Positions 1-8,881 are shown, numbered from the stretch's first letter. The stretch: 64,000 nucleotides of DNA from Pseudaeromonas paramecii (GCF_039540575.1 NZ_BAABFC010000001.1:248001-312000), one strand, 5' to 3'. Program-made: numbers and translations. Notes: generated by a model not told the origin, from the sequence alone.

Positions 1-589
1 GGGCGCTGAGCAATTCATCCAATGCCTCACCGTACTGCAATTTACGCAGATCCGGTGTGTTGGGTGAGGAAATATTGATCGCAATGTAACCAGCATAGGC
101 ATACACCTTGTCCATGCAGATCAAATAATCGTCTTTGCCCTGCTCAATCGGGGTGTCTTTATTCTTGCCGATGTTGATCCCCAGGATCCCTTTATAACGG
201 CTCTTTTTTACCTGCTCCACCAGGTGATCCACACCCTTGTTATTAAAGCCCATGCGGTTGATGATCCCTTGCGCCGGGATCACCCGAAACAGTCGCGGCT
301 TATCATTGCCAGGTTGCGGGCGCGGAGTGACTGTCCCCACCTCGATAAAACCAAAACCCATGGCACCGAAAGCATCGATACACTCGCCATCCTTATCCAG
401 ACCCGCTGCCAGGCCCACAGGGTTGTCGAAGGTCAATCCCATGACCTGCACGGGGCGACTGGGTACACGCTGACGAAAGAAGCAGTCCAGGGGCGTATTG
501 GCCAGCCAGGAGAGTTGTTTGATGGTCAGCTCATGGGCCACTTCCGGATCCAGCTTGAACAGGCAGTGGCGGGCCAGTGAGTAAAACAT
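1..589 (-). CDS. pyrD: Dihydroorotate dehydrogenase (quinone), 3' part missing
   Basis: Class 2 dihydroorotate dehydrogenase oxidises dihydroorotate to orotate at the inner membrane, passing electrons to quinone in de novo pyrimidine synthesis. The reverse strand from an ATG at 589 reads MFYSLARHCLFKLDPE, the usual PyrD N-terminus. It continues through the FMN-barrel segments GLAAGLDKDGE, EVGTVTPRPQPGN and NRMGFNN, and through ISSPNTPDLR. An AAGGAG ribosome site lies just upstream. The gene runs off the left edge after about 196 codons, so the C-terminal part including the catalytic serine region is not visible. Identity is clear. Confidence 0.95.
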   Translation of the reverse strand, partial: MFYSLARHCLFKLDPEVAHELTIKQLSWLANTPLDCFFRQRVPSRPVQVMGLTFDNPVGLAAGLDKDGECIDAFGAMGFGFIEVGTVTPRPQPGNDKPRLFRVIPAQGIINRMGFNNKGVDHLVEQVKKSRYKGILGINIGKNKDTPIEQGKDDYLICMDKVYAYAGYIAINISSPNTPDLRKLQYGEALDELLSA

Positions 590-650
590 GTCGGCTCCTT
601 AACAGTGGGGATCATAACGTTTGCCCTGTACCGGCGCAGGCAGACGGCAT

Positions 651-685
651 AAAAAAGCGGGCACATGTTAGCGACATTTACCCGC
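651..685 (-). terminator. Rho-independent terminator of the DUF2835 gene
   Basis: Read on the minus strand, a GCGGG/CCCGC stem extended by an ATGT/ACAT block is followed by six T residues. It lies between the DUF2835 stop and the pyrD start. Confidence 0.65.
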
Positions 686-705
686 CTTTGCATCCATCCA
701 GCAGA

Positions 706-927
706 TCAGGCCAACCGCTCCAGATCAAGAAAGCTGTGATTATCTTCCGTGGTCAGGCGAAAACGGCCTCGGATCCCGGCGCTGGTCACAAAGGGCCGCA
801 ACCGATCGGCGGGTAACTCCAACCGCAACCCCTGCTCACTCATCACCGACACACGCTTGGCCTGGCCGCGATAGTACGGCAGTATCTCCTCGGCGGTCAG
901 GTTCAGCACAAAGGTGTAATGGCGCAT
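706..927 (-). CDS. DUF2835 family small protein
   Basis: A 73-residue protein of unknown function that resembles the DUF2835 family of gammaproteobacteria. It begins MRHYTFVLNLTAEE and has the conserved pattern of a basic YYRGQAKRV segment followed by LRPFVTSAGIRGRF. There is no signal peptide or membrane segment, so it is probably cytoplasmic. It lies 30 bp downstream of pepN on the same strand and may be co-transcribed with it. A terminator follows. The family assignment rests on remembered sequence pattern; no function can be given. Confidence 0.75.
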   Translation of the reverse strand: MRHYTFVLNLTAEEILPYYRGQAKRVSVMSEQGLRLELPADRLRPFVTSAGIRGRFRLTTEDNHSFLDLERLA

Positions 928-957
928 GGCTGTCGTCGGGCGCTGCCCGCCTCCTGG

Positions 958-3570
958 TTACTGGCTCAGTGCCCGCTCTATCTTCTCAAACAGATCCCGC
1001 GCCAGATCCGGCAGGCCCGCCAAACGTTGTAATGTCTGCCGTGCCAATTGCTGCCGGTCGTTATCCAGCCGCTGGAACTGAATGAGCGGTGTGATCAGGC
1101 GAGAGGCCACCTGAGGATTGGTACGGTTGAGCTCGGTGAGGATCTCCGCCAAGAAGGCATAACCACTGCCATCCTTAGCATGGAAGGCCACAGGGTTGGC
1201 CGAGCAGAAGGTGCCGACTAGCGCCCGGGTCCGGTTAGGATTGCTCAGGCTGAAGCTGGGGTGGCTCAGCAGACCGCGCACCTTGGTCAAGGCCGCAACC
1301 GGGGTCTGGGCCTGCAGACGGAACCAGTTGTCCATCACCAAACCATCGTGGTGCCACTGGGCTTCAAATTCCGCCATCAAGGCATCACGACAGGGCAGTT
1401 GCGCCTGGTTGGCGGCCTGCAATGCCGCCAGCCGTAAGGTCATGCCGGATTGCTCACGCCACTGGCAAGCAACCAGCTCATCGCCCAGCGCCGGATCCGC
1501 CAGGCTAAGCAGCTGCAGGCAGACTCCCGCCAGGGCACGCTGACCGACCGCCTCGGCGGACAGGCCCTCCCATCCCTGCTGGCAACTGCGATAGGCCGAC
1601 AGCAGCGCCGGTTGCATGGCAGTCGCCAGGGACCGCAGCAACTGCTGCCGAGCCTTGTGCAACAGGTCCACATCCACCTGGTTGAAGGTTTCAAGCAGGC
1701 TGCTTTCGCTGGGCAGGGTGAGAATTTCGGCCCGCAACGCAGCATCCAGCCGGCTATCCTGCAACACCTGCTGCAGCACTCGGGCCAAAGCCACTGGGAC
1801 TGCCGGTGCCTGCTGGCGCGCCAGTTGCTCGACCGCCTGATGGATCCAGTTTTGCACCAGGCGCTGTGCGGCATCCCAGCGGCTGTAGTCGTTCTGGGCA
1901 TGGCCCAGCAGCAGCGTCAGCTGTGCCTCACTGAAGGGGTAATCCAGCTTGACCGGTGCGGAAAACTCCTGCAACAAGGCCGGTACCGGCTTCTCGCCGA
2001 TGCCGGTAAACTCAAAGGTCTGCTGAGGTTCTTGGACATCCAGCACCCGATCGACAGCGACCCCGTCAGACTGGATCACCCGCCCCTGTTCATCATACAG
2101 TGCCAGGCTCAGGGGAATATGCAGCGGCAACTTCTCCGGCTGACGGGGCGTAGCCGGTGTCGATTGACTGACGTGTAAACGATAGATCTGCTGGTGGGCA
2201 TCATACTCATCCCGCACCGTCAGCACCGGCGTACCGGCCTGGCTGTACCAGCGACGGAACTGCTTGAGATCCCGTCCGGAGGCCTCTTCCATGGCGCAGA
2301 CAAAATCCTCACAGGTGGCCGCCTGACCATCATGCCGGCCCAGATAGAGCCGTATCCCCGCCTGGAAGGCATCTTCACCCAGCAGGGTGTGCAGCATGCG
2401 AATGACTTCCGAGCCCTTCTCATACACCGTCAGGGTGTAGAAGTTATTCATCTCGATCACCACATCCGGGCGGATGGGATGGGCCATGGGGCCGGCATCT
2501 TCGGCAAACTGCGGCCCTTGCACCAGGCGGGCATTGCGGATACGGTTCACGCCCCGTGAACCCAGATCGGAGGAGAACTCCTGATCCCGGAAGACCGTCA
2601 GCCCCTCCTTGAGACTGAGCTGGAACCAATCCCGGCAGGTCACCCGGTTGCCGGTCCAGTTGTGAAAATACTCGTGACCGATCACCCGCTCTATGTCGAA
2701 GTAATCGGTATCGGTGGCGGTTTGGGGGTTGGCCAGCACAAACTTAGCGTTGAAGATGTTGAGCCCCTTGTTTTCCATGGCCCCCATGTTGAAGAAATCC
2801 ACCGCGACAATCATGTAGATGTCGAGATCGTATTCCAGGCCAAAGCGGGTCTCGTCCCAGGCCATGGATTTCTTCAAACTCGCCATGGCATGTCCGGCAC
2901 GATCCAGGTTGCCCTTGTCGACGTACAACTCCAGGGCGACCCGCCGGCCACTGCGGGTGGTGAAACTGTCCTGCAGCAGATCAAAATCCCCGGCCACCAA
3001 GGCGAACAGGTAACAGGGTTTGGGGAAGGGATCCTGCCAGCTGACCCAGTGCCGGCCGTCGGCCAGCTCACCACTGCCGGTACGGTTGCCGTTGGACAAC
3101 AGGAAGGGGAAACGGGCCTTGTCGGCACTGATGCGGGTGGAAAAGCGCGCCAACACGTCCGGTCTGTCGAGATAGTAGGTGATGCGGCGGAAGCCCTCGG
3201 CCTCACATTGGGTACAGAAGGCCGAGCCGGACTGGTAGAGCCCTTCGAGTGCCGTGTTACCGGCGGGATCTATCTGGGTTTCAATGGTCAGCACGAATTC
3301 ACTGGGCAACTGACTGAGAGTCAACTTGCCTGGCTCGGCCAGATAGGCGCTCCAAGGCTGACCATTGACCGCCACCTTGCTCAGCAGCAGATCCTCGCCA
3401 TCCAGGATGAGCGGTTCGTTGTGGTGACCGTTACGGCGCACCTGACTGATGGCCACCACCCGGGTGGCACTGTCGTGAAGATCCACATCCAGATCGATGC
3501 TGTCGATCCAATAATGTGGTGGCTGATAGTCGAGACGGTGTTTTTCCTGAGGTGCAGACAAGTGGGCCAT
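958..3570 (-). CDS. pepN: Aminopeptidase N (M1 family)
   Basis: Zinc aminopeptidase that removes N-terminal residues from peptides in the cytoplasm. The product is 870 residues, the same length as E. coli PepN. The exopeptidase motif GAMEN is at about residues 263-267 and the zinc motif HEYFH at about 299-303, followed by the downstream glutamate in LKEGLTVFRDQEF. The chosen ATG gives MAHLSAPQEKHRLDYQ and has an AGAGGG ribosome site. A reading frame extends 12 codons further upstream but has no such site. Confidence 0.95.
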   Translation of the reverse strand: MAHLSAPQEKHRLDYQPPHYWIDSIDLDVDLHDSATRVVAISQVRRNGHHNEPLILDGEDLLLSKVAVNGQPWSAYLAEPGKLTLSQLPSEFVLTIETQIDPAGNTALEGLYQSGSAFCTQCEAEGFRRITYYLDRPDVLARFSTRISADKARFPFLLSNGNRTGSGELADGRHWVSWQDPFPKPCYLFALVAGDFDLLQDSFTTRSGRRVALELYVDKGNLDRAGHAMASLKKSMAWDETRFGLEYDLDIYMIVAVDFFNMGAMENKGLNIFNAKFVLANPQTATDTDYFDIERVIGHEYFHNWTGNRVTCRDWFQLSLKEGLTVFRDQEFSSDLGSRGVNRIRNARLVQGPQFAEDAGPMAHPIRPDVVIEMNNFYTLTVYEKGSEVIRMLHTLLGEDAFQAGIRLYLGRHDGQAATCEDFVCAMEEASGRDLKQFRRWYSQAGTPVLTVRDEYDAHQQIYRLHVSQSTPATPRQPEKLPLHIPLSLALYDEQGRVIQSDGVAVDRVLDVQEPQQTFEFTGIGEKPVPALLQEFSAPVKLDYPFSEAQLTLLLGHAQNDYSRWDAAQRLVQNWIHQAVEQLARQQAPAVPVALARVLQQVLQDSRLDAALRAEILTLPSESSLLETFNQVDVDLLHKARQQLLRSLATAMQPALLSAYRSCQQGWEGLSAEAVGQRALAGVCLQLLSLADPALGDELVACQWREQSGMTLRLAALQAANQAQLPCRDALMAEFEAQWHHDGLVMDNWFRLQAQTPVAALTKVRGLLSHPSFSLSNPNRTRALVGTFCSANPVAFHAKDGSGYAFLAEILTELNRTNPQVASRLITPLIQFQRLDNDRQQLARQTLQRLAGLPDLARDLFEKIERALSQ

Positions 3571-3703
3571 GGAATTCCCTCTGTTAAGGCTGAAGCATGA
3601 CGGCATGAGTGATATCAGTTAATTATCTTATTAATCACAGGTGCTGCCAAATAGCAAAGGGCGCATCCGAGCTCTAACGGCGAAATATCTCGAGAAATGG
3701 CGA

Positions 3704-3736
3704 TAAAAAAGGCGACCCTCAGGTCGCCTTTTCGCG
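3704..3736 (-). terminator. Intrinsic terminator after prc
   Basis: On the minus strand an AAGGCGACC/GGTCGCCTT stem with a four-base loop is followed by a T-rich run. It sits directly after the prc stop codon. Confidence 0.85.
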
Positions 3737-3744
3737 GTGCATCA

Positions 3745-5754
3745 TCAGTGGTGACTGAGACTCACCAAATCGGCCGTGATATTGGCGGCTTCATCCAAAA
3801 AGCCATCCGGGAACTCAACCTCGGTCGGCACGTCATCCAGCGTCTTGACCGCCGGTTTGCCCAGGCGCTGCAGACGCTCATTGGTGCGCGCCAACAGCCG
3901 GGTATCCATGGCGTCGCGTTCCTTGAGACGTACCTGTTCGTTGAGGGAGATGCGGGTCTTCTGCTTCTCCTCCTGGTACCAACGGATATCCTCATCCACA
4001 TAGCGGAACTCAGGATCCTTGGCCACCCGGGCGTCGTGTCGCTTCTGCAGCTCGGGCAACCAGGCAGAAAAATCTCCCAGCGTCTGGTAACCGGCAGGAT
4101 CTATGCTGTCCCACGGCAGGGCGTTGAGTTCAACACTCTCACCGGTTTCCTTGGGATCTATGATGGCCGGGAAGGCGATATCCGGTACCACGCCCTTGTT
4201 CTGGGTGCTGCCACCATTGATACGGTAGAACTTGGCGATGGTGTACTGCACGTGCCCCAAGGGGTGATCGAAGAAGTCATACACCTTGCCCAAGGCCCTG
4301 TGCTGCTGCACTGTGCCCTTGCCAAACGAGTTCTCGCCCAGGATCAGGGCGCGACCATAGTCCTTGAGGGCTGCGGCAAAAATCTCGGAAGCCGATGCAC
4401 TATAGCGATCAATCAGCACCGTCATGGGACCATCGTAATAAACCTGATTGTCCTCATCTTCGTTGACCGAAATCCGGCCCATGGCATCGCGGATCTGCAC
4501 CACAGGCCCCGTGGTCATAAAGAGGCCCGTCAGGTCGGTGGCTTCGGTCAGCGCACCGCCGCCATTCCCCCGGAGATCGATCAGTAAGGCCGAAATCCCC
4601 TGAGCCTTGAGCTTGTCCAGCTCCTTGATGACATCCAGATGCAGGTTCACGTAGAAGCTGGGCACCTCGATGACACCTATCTTCTTACCCTCGGCTTCGA
4701 TCACCTTGGACTTGGCGGCTCTGTCCTCCAACCGCACCTTGTCACGCTGTAGCTCGATGATCTGGGTCTGATTGCTGGCGCCCTTGCCTCGCTGGATCTC
4801 GAGTCGCACCTTGGTGCCCTTGGGCCCCTTGATGAGATCCACCACGTCATCCAGACGCCAGCCGACTATGTCTACCATCTTGCCAGCTTCCTGACCGACA
4901 CCCGTGATCTTGTCCTCAGGCTTGATCTGCTTGGACAAATCGGCCGGACCGCCAGGCACCAGGGAGCGAACCACGGTGAAGTCATCATCCGCCTGCAGCA
5001 CGGCACCAATCCCCTCCAAAGAGAGGTTCATCTCGCTGTTGAAGCGATCGGCATTGCGCGGTGACAGATAGCTGGTGTGGGGCTCAATGCCGCGGGAGAA
5101 GGCGGTCATCAGCGTCTGGAATACATCTTCACTCTCACTCTGAGTCAGCCGCTTGATGGCGTTGTTGTAGCGCTTGCTCAACAGCTCCTTGATCTCCGGC
5201 CACGCCTTACCGCTCAGCTTGAGACTCAAGGCCTCGGCCTTCACCTTCTCCCGCCACAGGCGATCCAGCTCAGCCTGATCTTTCGGCCAGGCCTCCTTAC
5301 TGCGGTCAAACTGGTACTCCTCGTTGCCATCAAAGGTCATGGGCGAGTCCAGCAAGGAGAGCGCAAAGGCATAACGCTCATAGCGCCGTTTGAGGTTGAG
5401 GTTGTAGATGTCATAGGCCCCGACCAGCTCACCGCTGCTCAGCGCATCGTCCAAACGGGTACGATAAGGCGCGAAGCTGGCAATGTCGGCCTGGGTAAAG
5501 ATGTTGCGGTTATAGTCCAGCGATTCGAGATACAGGTCGAAAATCTGGCTGGAAAAGCCATCATTCAGTTCAAAGCGCTTGTAGTGGCTCCGGGTAAACA
5601 GCGCAGTAATCCGTTTGCTGGCGGTGGCATGCTGCTCTTCCTGTACCAGACTGGGCAATTTAGACGCTTCGATGGTAGGTGTTACCGCCAGTGTCATCCC
5701 GCAAGACAACAGGCCGGCAGCCAACAGGGACACACGGATCAAACGCTGTCTCAA
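3745..5754 (-). CDS. prc: Tail-specific (C-terminal processing) protease Prc
   Basis: Periplasmic serine protease of family S41 that degrades proteins with nonpolar C-termini and trims penicillin-binding protein 3. The 669-residue product has an N-terminal signal peptide (MRQRLIRVSLLAAGLLSCG), a PDZ domain around residues 245-325 and the S41 core. The core contains the serine motif SASASE, and the catalytic lysine region GENSFGKGTVQ follows. Translation appears to start at TTG: GGAG lies seven bases before it, and no ATG upstream is positioned to replace it. It follows proQ by 17 bp, matching the E. coli proQ-prc unit, and ends at a strong terminator. Confidence 0.95.
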   Translation of the reverse strand: MRQRLIRVSLLAAGLLSCGMTLAVTPTIEASKLPSLVQEEQHATASKRITALFTRSHYKRFELNDGFSSQIFDLYLESLDYNRNIFTQADIASFAPYRTRLDDALSSGELVGAYDIYNLNLKRRYERYAFALSLLDSPMTFDGNEEYQFDRSKEAWPKDQAELDRLWREKVKAEALSLKLSGKAWPEIKELLSKRYNNAIKRLTQSESEDVFQTLMTAFSRGIEPHTSYLSPRNADRFNSEMNLSLEGIGAVLQADDDFTVVRSLVPGGPADLSKQIKPEDKITGVGQEAGKMVDIVGWRLDDVVDLIKGPKGTKVRLEIQRGKGASNQTQIIELQRDKVRLEDRAAKSKVIEAEGKKIGVIEVPSFYVNLHLDVIKELDKLKAQGISALLIDLRGNGGGALTEATDLTGLFMTTGPVVQIRDAMGRISVNEDEDNQVYYDGPMTVLIDRYSASASEIFAAALKDYGRALILGENSFGKGTVQQHRALGKVYDFFDHPLGHVQYTIAKFYRINGGSTQNKGVVPDIAFPAIIDPKETGESVELNALPWDSIDPAGYQTLGDFSAWLPELQKRHDARVAKDPEFRYVDEDIRWYQEEKQKTRISLNEQVRLKERDAMDTRLLARTNERLQRLGKPAVKTLDDVPTEVEFPDGFLDEAANITADLVSLSHH

Positions 5755-5771
5755 GGGCTTACTCCCAAGGG

Positions 5772-6329
5772 TTAAAGGACGATTCGCTCGACATTGACTC
5801 TGACAAGCATGCCACTGGCAAGTTCCACCTGGACGTCATCACGGGTGACTTCCTTGATGGTGGCCGGAACCGGGGCCTTACCCACCACCACTTTGACCAG
5901 CTGACCGTTCTTCAACGAGGCCGGATCCAGCTTGGGCCGTGCCTCACGACGGGGTTTGGCTGGCTTCTTCTCCTTGGTGTTGACGCGGCGGCTGGCAAAC
6001 ACCTTGTCCTTGCTCTCCTTGAGAGCCTGCTTGGCGTGTTGCACATGCTCTTCCGTCAACACCTCGCCCAGGTTGCCATCCAGATCGACACGGTGACTGC
6101 CGGGCTTGATGCCGTGCAGGTAGCGCCAGCTAGAGGTGTATTGACGCAGCGCGGTACGCAGCATGGTCTTGGAAACCTTGGGATCGTCTGCCAGACGTTC
6201 AGCCAAATCCTGGAAGATGCCAATCTTCAGAGGCTTGGCCTCGCCGTCGGCAATAAAACAGGCAGGGAAACGCTCTGCCAGGTAGGCGATCAGCTCTTTG
6301 CTGCTCTTAAGCTTTTCGTTGTTGTCCAT
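5772..6329 (-). CDS. proQ: RNA chaperone ProQ
   Basis: Global RNA-binding protein of the ProQ/FinO family that binds structured small RNAs and mRNA 3' ends. The 185-residue product has an N-terminal FinO domain at about residues 5-115 (with LAERFPACF and LRTALRQYTSSWRYLHG). A basic linker rich in lysine and arginine follows, then a C-terminal Tudor-like domain from about 135 (GQLVKVVVGKAPVPATIKE). The start MDNNEKLKSSK matches the family N-terminus; the longer reading frame upstream is untypical. It sits between msrC and prc as in E. coli. Confidence 0.95.
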   Translation of the reverse strand: MDNNEKLKSSKELIAYLAERFPACFIADGEAKPLKIGIFQDLAERLADDPKVSKTMLRTALRQYTSSWRYLHGIKPGSHRVDLDGNLGEVLTEEHVQHAKQALKESKDKVFASRRVNTKEKKPAKPRREARPKLDPASLKNGQLVKVVVGKAPVPATIKEVTRDDVQVELASGMLVRVNVERIVL

Positions 6330-6384
6330 TGATAACCTTGGATGATGAAAATGGGGCTCCAGCCCAGGATAACTTAGCCGCCTA

Positions 6385-6879
6385 TTATAAGGAGGGCGCA
6401 CCTAATTGCGAGCAGCTTGCCTGACTCCAGTCCAAATTTTCCAACAATTTGACCAGCTCGGCTAAGCCAGCTTCATCCTCGGCAGAAAAGCGATTCAAAG
6501 ATGGGCTGTCAATATCCAGCACCGCCACCACCTGGCCACCGGCAAAGATGGGTAAAACGATTTCAGCATTGCTGGCGGCATCACAGGCGATGTGCCCCTC
6601 AAAGGCGTGTACATCCGCCACCCGTTGCACCTGACCGCTGGCGGCGGCCGTCCCACAGACCCCCTGCCCCATGGGAATACGCAAGCACGCAGGTTTGCCT
6701 TGAAACGGCCCCAACACCAGCGTTTGCGGGGTACGCCGCAGATAGAAGCCAACCCAGTTGAGATCCGGCAGACAGAGATTGAGTAACGCACTGATGTTGG
6801 AGAGGTTTGCCACCAAATCCGGCTCGCCATCGGTGAGTGCACGGGCCTGGGCACAGAGGCTGGTGTAAAAATCGGACAT
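6385..6879 (-). CDS. msrC: Free methionine-(R)-sulfoxide reductase (GAF domain)
   Basis: Reduces free methionine-R-sulfoxide using thioredoxin; the E. coli homologue is YebR/MsrC. The product is a 164-residue single GAF domain. The three family cysteines are visible in GKPACLRIP, GQGVCGTAA and GHIACDAAS, and VLDIDSPS is also conserved. The ATG at 6879 gives MSDFYTSLCAQA and is preceded by AGGA. It begins the msrC-proQ-prc run; proQ starts 55 bp after its stop codon. Confidence 0.92.
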   Translation of the reverse strand: MSDFYTSLCAQARALTDGEPDLVANLSNISALLNLCLPDLNWVGFYLRRTPQTLVLGPFQGKPACLRIPMGQGVCGTAAASGQVQRVADVHAFEGHIACDAASNAEIVLPIFAGGQVVAVLDIDSPSLNRFSAEDEAGLAELVKLLENLDWSQASCSQLGAPSL

Positions 6880-7086
6880 TTTTATCCTGTTAATATGATG
6901 ATTGGCAGAAATCCATACCATAATCGGCGGTCACTTCAGAGGCAATCCCTTAAATCGAAGACAATTGCACAATTGAGCGTAGCTCAGAGGAATGACGGGG
7001 GACGATCGTGCTTGGCCGCCGCGGCTGGCGGCGGTGCAGCAAAGGGAAATACTGGCACAGTCACAAAGGGTGGCTACACTCTAGAT

Positions 7087-7177
7087 GTTGATGTAACTCA
7101 CCTGAATTTCCATCTGAGCTCGTTATGAGCTCATTCCCCTGAACCAGGTACACGGACTTCGTACCTGGTCTTTTTTT
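7087..7177 (+). ncRNA. Candidate small RNA ending in a strong terminator
   Basis: A 296-bp gap between the msrC start and the yciT stop has no convincing gene, yet a plus-strand intrinsic terminator closes it. Upstream, TGGCAC at 7053-7058 and TACACT at 7075-7080 with a 16-base spacer could be a weak sigma-70 promoter. The predicted transcript of about 90 nt has a GAGCTC-GTTAT-GAGCTC hairpin, a C-rich single-stranded stretch, then the terminator stem with seven T residues. That is the layout of many Hfq-type small RNAs. No known sRNA family is recognised. Confidence 0.35.
7143..7177 (+). terminator. Intrinsic terminator without an annotated upstream gene
   Basis: The nine-base-pair stem ACCAGGTAC/GTACCTGGT is followed by C and seven T residues on the plus strand. 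The T-run touches the stop codon of yciT, which is encoded on the other strand. There is no T-run on the minus side, so it serves plus-strand transcription. Confidence 0.8.
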
Positions 7178-7925
7178 ATGCACTGCTCACCGTGATGAGT
7201 TCAATCTCCACCTGATGAAGGCGAGATTGGGCCTCTTGGGGAATGCGATCATCCGTCAATACGGTGGAGATCAGCTTCAAGGGGCCAATGACACCGGGAT
7301 GAACCCGCCCGAACTTGCTCGAGTCGGTGATGACGATATTCTGCTGTCCCTTGGCCAGGATACAGTTGGCCACATCGGCGCGCATCATGTTGCGGTTGGT
7401 AAAGCCGCAATCCGGGCGAAACCCATCTACCCCGATAAAGGCCTTGTTGAAGAACACATGTTCGATGCACAGCCGGGTCAGCGGGCCCACCAGGCTTTCG
7501 CTGGTAGCCTGATACTGGCCGCCCAAGAGGACAACCTCGGCCTTCGCCTGTCGCAGTTGATGAGCGATATAGGAGCTGGGGGTGATGATGGCCACATCGC
7601 TGCGCTCGCCCAAGAGCTTGGCTAGCATGACATTGGCACTGCCGCCCTCCACCAGCACAGTCTCCCCCGGCTCGACCATCTGAGCTGCGCGCTGGGCCAG
7701 CCGCTGTTTTATCTTGCCATGGATCCAGAGCCGGTGATCCGGCGCATCACTGTCGATGGTGGTGGCGGCACCATGGATGCGCCGCAAAAAGCCCTCTTTT
7801 TCCAGCAGCGTCAGATCCTGACGAACCGTGACCTCAGAGACATCGAGTTGATTGGCCAGATCCACCACACTGATGCGGCCGATTTCATTCACCAGTTCAA
7901 GGATGATGGCATGTCTTGGATGCAT
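7176..7925 (-). CDS. yciT: DeoR-family transcriptional regulator, YciT-like
   Basis: A 249-residue DeoR-type repressor. A winged helix-turn-helix at residues 5-55 contains VSEVTVRQDLTLLEKEGFLRR. The sensor domain (about 75-245) carries family motifs including GGSANVMLAKLLGE, VVLLGGQYQATSESLVGPLTR and DSSKFGRVHPGVIGP. The whole protein resembles E. coli YciT, whose ligand is poorly defined. It lies 197 bp downstream of azoR on the same strand, with a hairpin between. An FNR-like site just ahead of the start suggests oxygen-linked control. Confidence 0.8.
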   Translation of the reverse strand: MHPRHAIILELVNEIGRISVVDLANQLDVSEVTVRQDLTLLEKEGFLRRIHGAATTIDSDAPDHRLWIHGKIKQRLAQRAAQMVEPGETVLVEGGSANVMLAKLLGERSDVAIITPSSYIAHQLRQAKAEVVLLGGQYQATSESLVGPLTRLCIEHVFFNKAFIGVDGFRPDCGFTNRNMMRADVANCILAKGQQNIVITDSSKFGRVHPGVIGPLKLISTVLTDDRIPQEAQSRLHQVEIELITVSSA

Positions 7926-7949
7926 GTAATTGCGCGACTCTTATTTAAG

Positions 7950-7963
7950 TTGACCCAAATCAA
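7950..7963. promoter_or_regulatory. FNR-like box upstream of yciT
   Basis: TTGACCCAAATCAA differs from the consensus TTGAT-N4-ATCAA at one position. It is centred about 31 bp before the yciT ATG. Function is inferred only from the match. Confidence 0.4.
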
Positions 7964-8075
7964 GCCGCAAATGCTACTCCATGCCATATCGCATTGGCAG
8001 AGACGGTGGATAAAAGTGTGGCCTCGGCAGCCTCTTGTAAACAGACGACTATCCGATGGAACAAGCCGCCAAATA

Positions 8076-8105
8076 ACACAAGAGCACCCGAAGGTGCTCT
8101 TGTGT
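8076..8105 (-). terminator. Long hairpin terminating azoR
   Basis: A 13-bp perfect stem, ACACAAGAGCACC with its complement and a CGAA loop, lies right after the azoR stop. The U-tract is short (TATTT on the minus strand), so its efficiency is uncertain. Confidence 0.6.
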
Positions 8106-8122
8106 AAACGGCGCAAAACAGG

Positions 8123-8728
8123 TCAGATGACTTCCACCTGCGTGGTCAACACGGCCCGGGCCTCGCTCAACCCTTGGGATTGCGCGTCCGGGCCCATGTT
8201 CAGGGCCTGGGCATAGGCGACCGTCACCTGATGGAGGCCAACAAAACCCAGCACCGTCTTGAGGTGACTCAGGGCCAGATCCGTCGCCTGGTTTTTGTGG
8301 ACGCCCCCTGTGGTGGTCACGATCAACACAGGTTTGTCGGTCAACAACCCCACGGGGCCAGTTTCGGTATAGGTGAAGGTGATGCCGGCGCGACAGATGA
8401 GATCGATCCAGCTCTTGAGCTGGCTGGGCATGCCAAAGTTGTACATGGGCAGGCCAATGATCACCATGTCGGCAGCCTGGATCTCATCGATCAGCTGCTG
8501 GGACAGATCGCGGATACCCTGCTGTTCGGCAGTCAATTCACCTTGCCCTGCCAGGGCCCCCAGCACCACGCCATCCAACGCGGGCAAGGGTTCTGCGCCA
8601 AGGTCACGCTCCACCACTTCATCCTGATGACCCGCGCCCTGGCGTTCGGCCAGAAATTCACCGATCAGTTTGGCTGATTGAGAGTAGGCCCCGAGAATAC
8701 TGGATTTCACCACGAGAATTTTAGCCAT
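8123..8728 (-). CDS. azoR: FMN-dependent NADH:quinone oxidoreductase / azoreductase
   Basis: Flavodoxin-fold enzyme that reduces quinones and azo compounds with NADH in the cytoplasm. The 201-residue product starts MAKILVVKSSILGAYSQSAK, the FMN-phosphate-binding region. It contains the family motifs GLPMYNFGMPSQLKSWID and VTTTGGVH, the latter in the flavin pocket. A GGAG ribosome site precedes the ATG. It is divergent from purT across a 279-bp regulatory region. Family length and motifs fit AzoR well. Confidence 0.92.
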   Translation of the reverse strand: MAKILVVKSSILGAYSQSAKLIGEFLAERQGAGHQDEVVERDLGAEPLPALDGVVLGALAGQGELTAEQQGIRDLSQQLIDEIQAADMVIIGLPMYNFGMPSQLKSWIDLICRAGITFTYTETGPVGLLTDKPVLIVTTTGGVHKNQATDLALSHLKTVLGFVGLHQVTVAYAQALNMGPDAQSQGLSEARAVLTTQVEVI

Positions 8729-8865
8729 TTGCTGCTCCTAATATGCATAGAGGCCTCTGCAATCCGGGCCACAGCAGCACTATATGTGGCCAGCAATCGA
8801 AGAGTAAGCGCATTAATTAGGGTAAACCTTTCTATTTTATTGAACTGTCCAGTGGTTTATCCCAG

Positions 8866-8881
8866 GCGCAAACGCTTGCGA
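8866..8881. promoter_or_regulatory. PurR operator upstream of purT
   Basis: The core CGCAAACGCTTGCG (8867-8880) closely matches the PurR consensus, a near-perfect palindrome around CAAACG-CTTGCG. It lies about 130 bp before the purT start. Purine repression of purT is the natural reading, because PurR binds this motif across gammaproteobacteria. Confidence 0.75.

Noticed and set aside
6895..7128. 77-codon plus-strand frame between msrC and yciT
   Set aside because: Low-complexity alanine/glycine-rich translation, no ribosome site and no family match; the small-RNA reading fits the terminator better.
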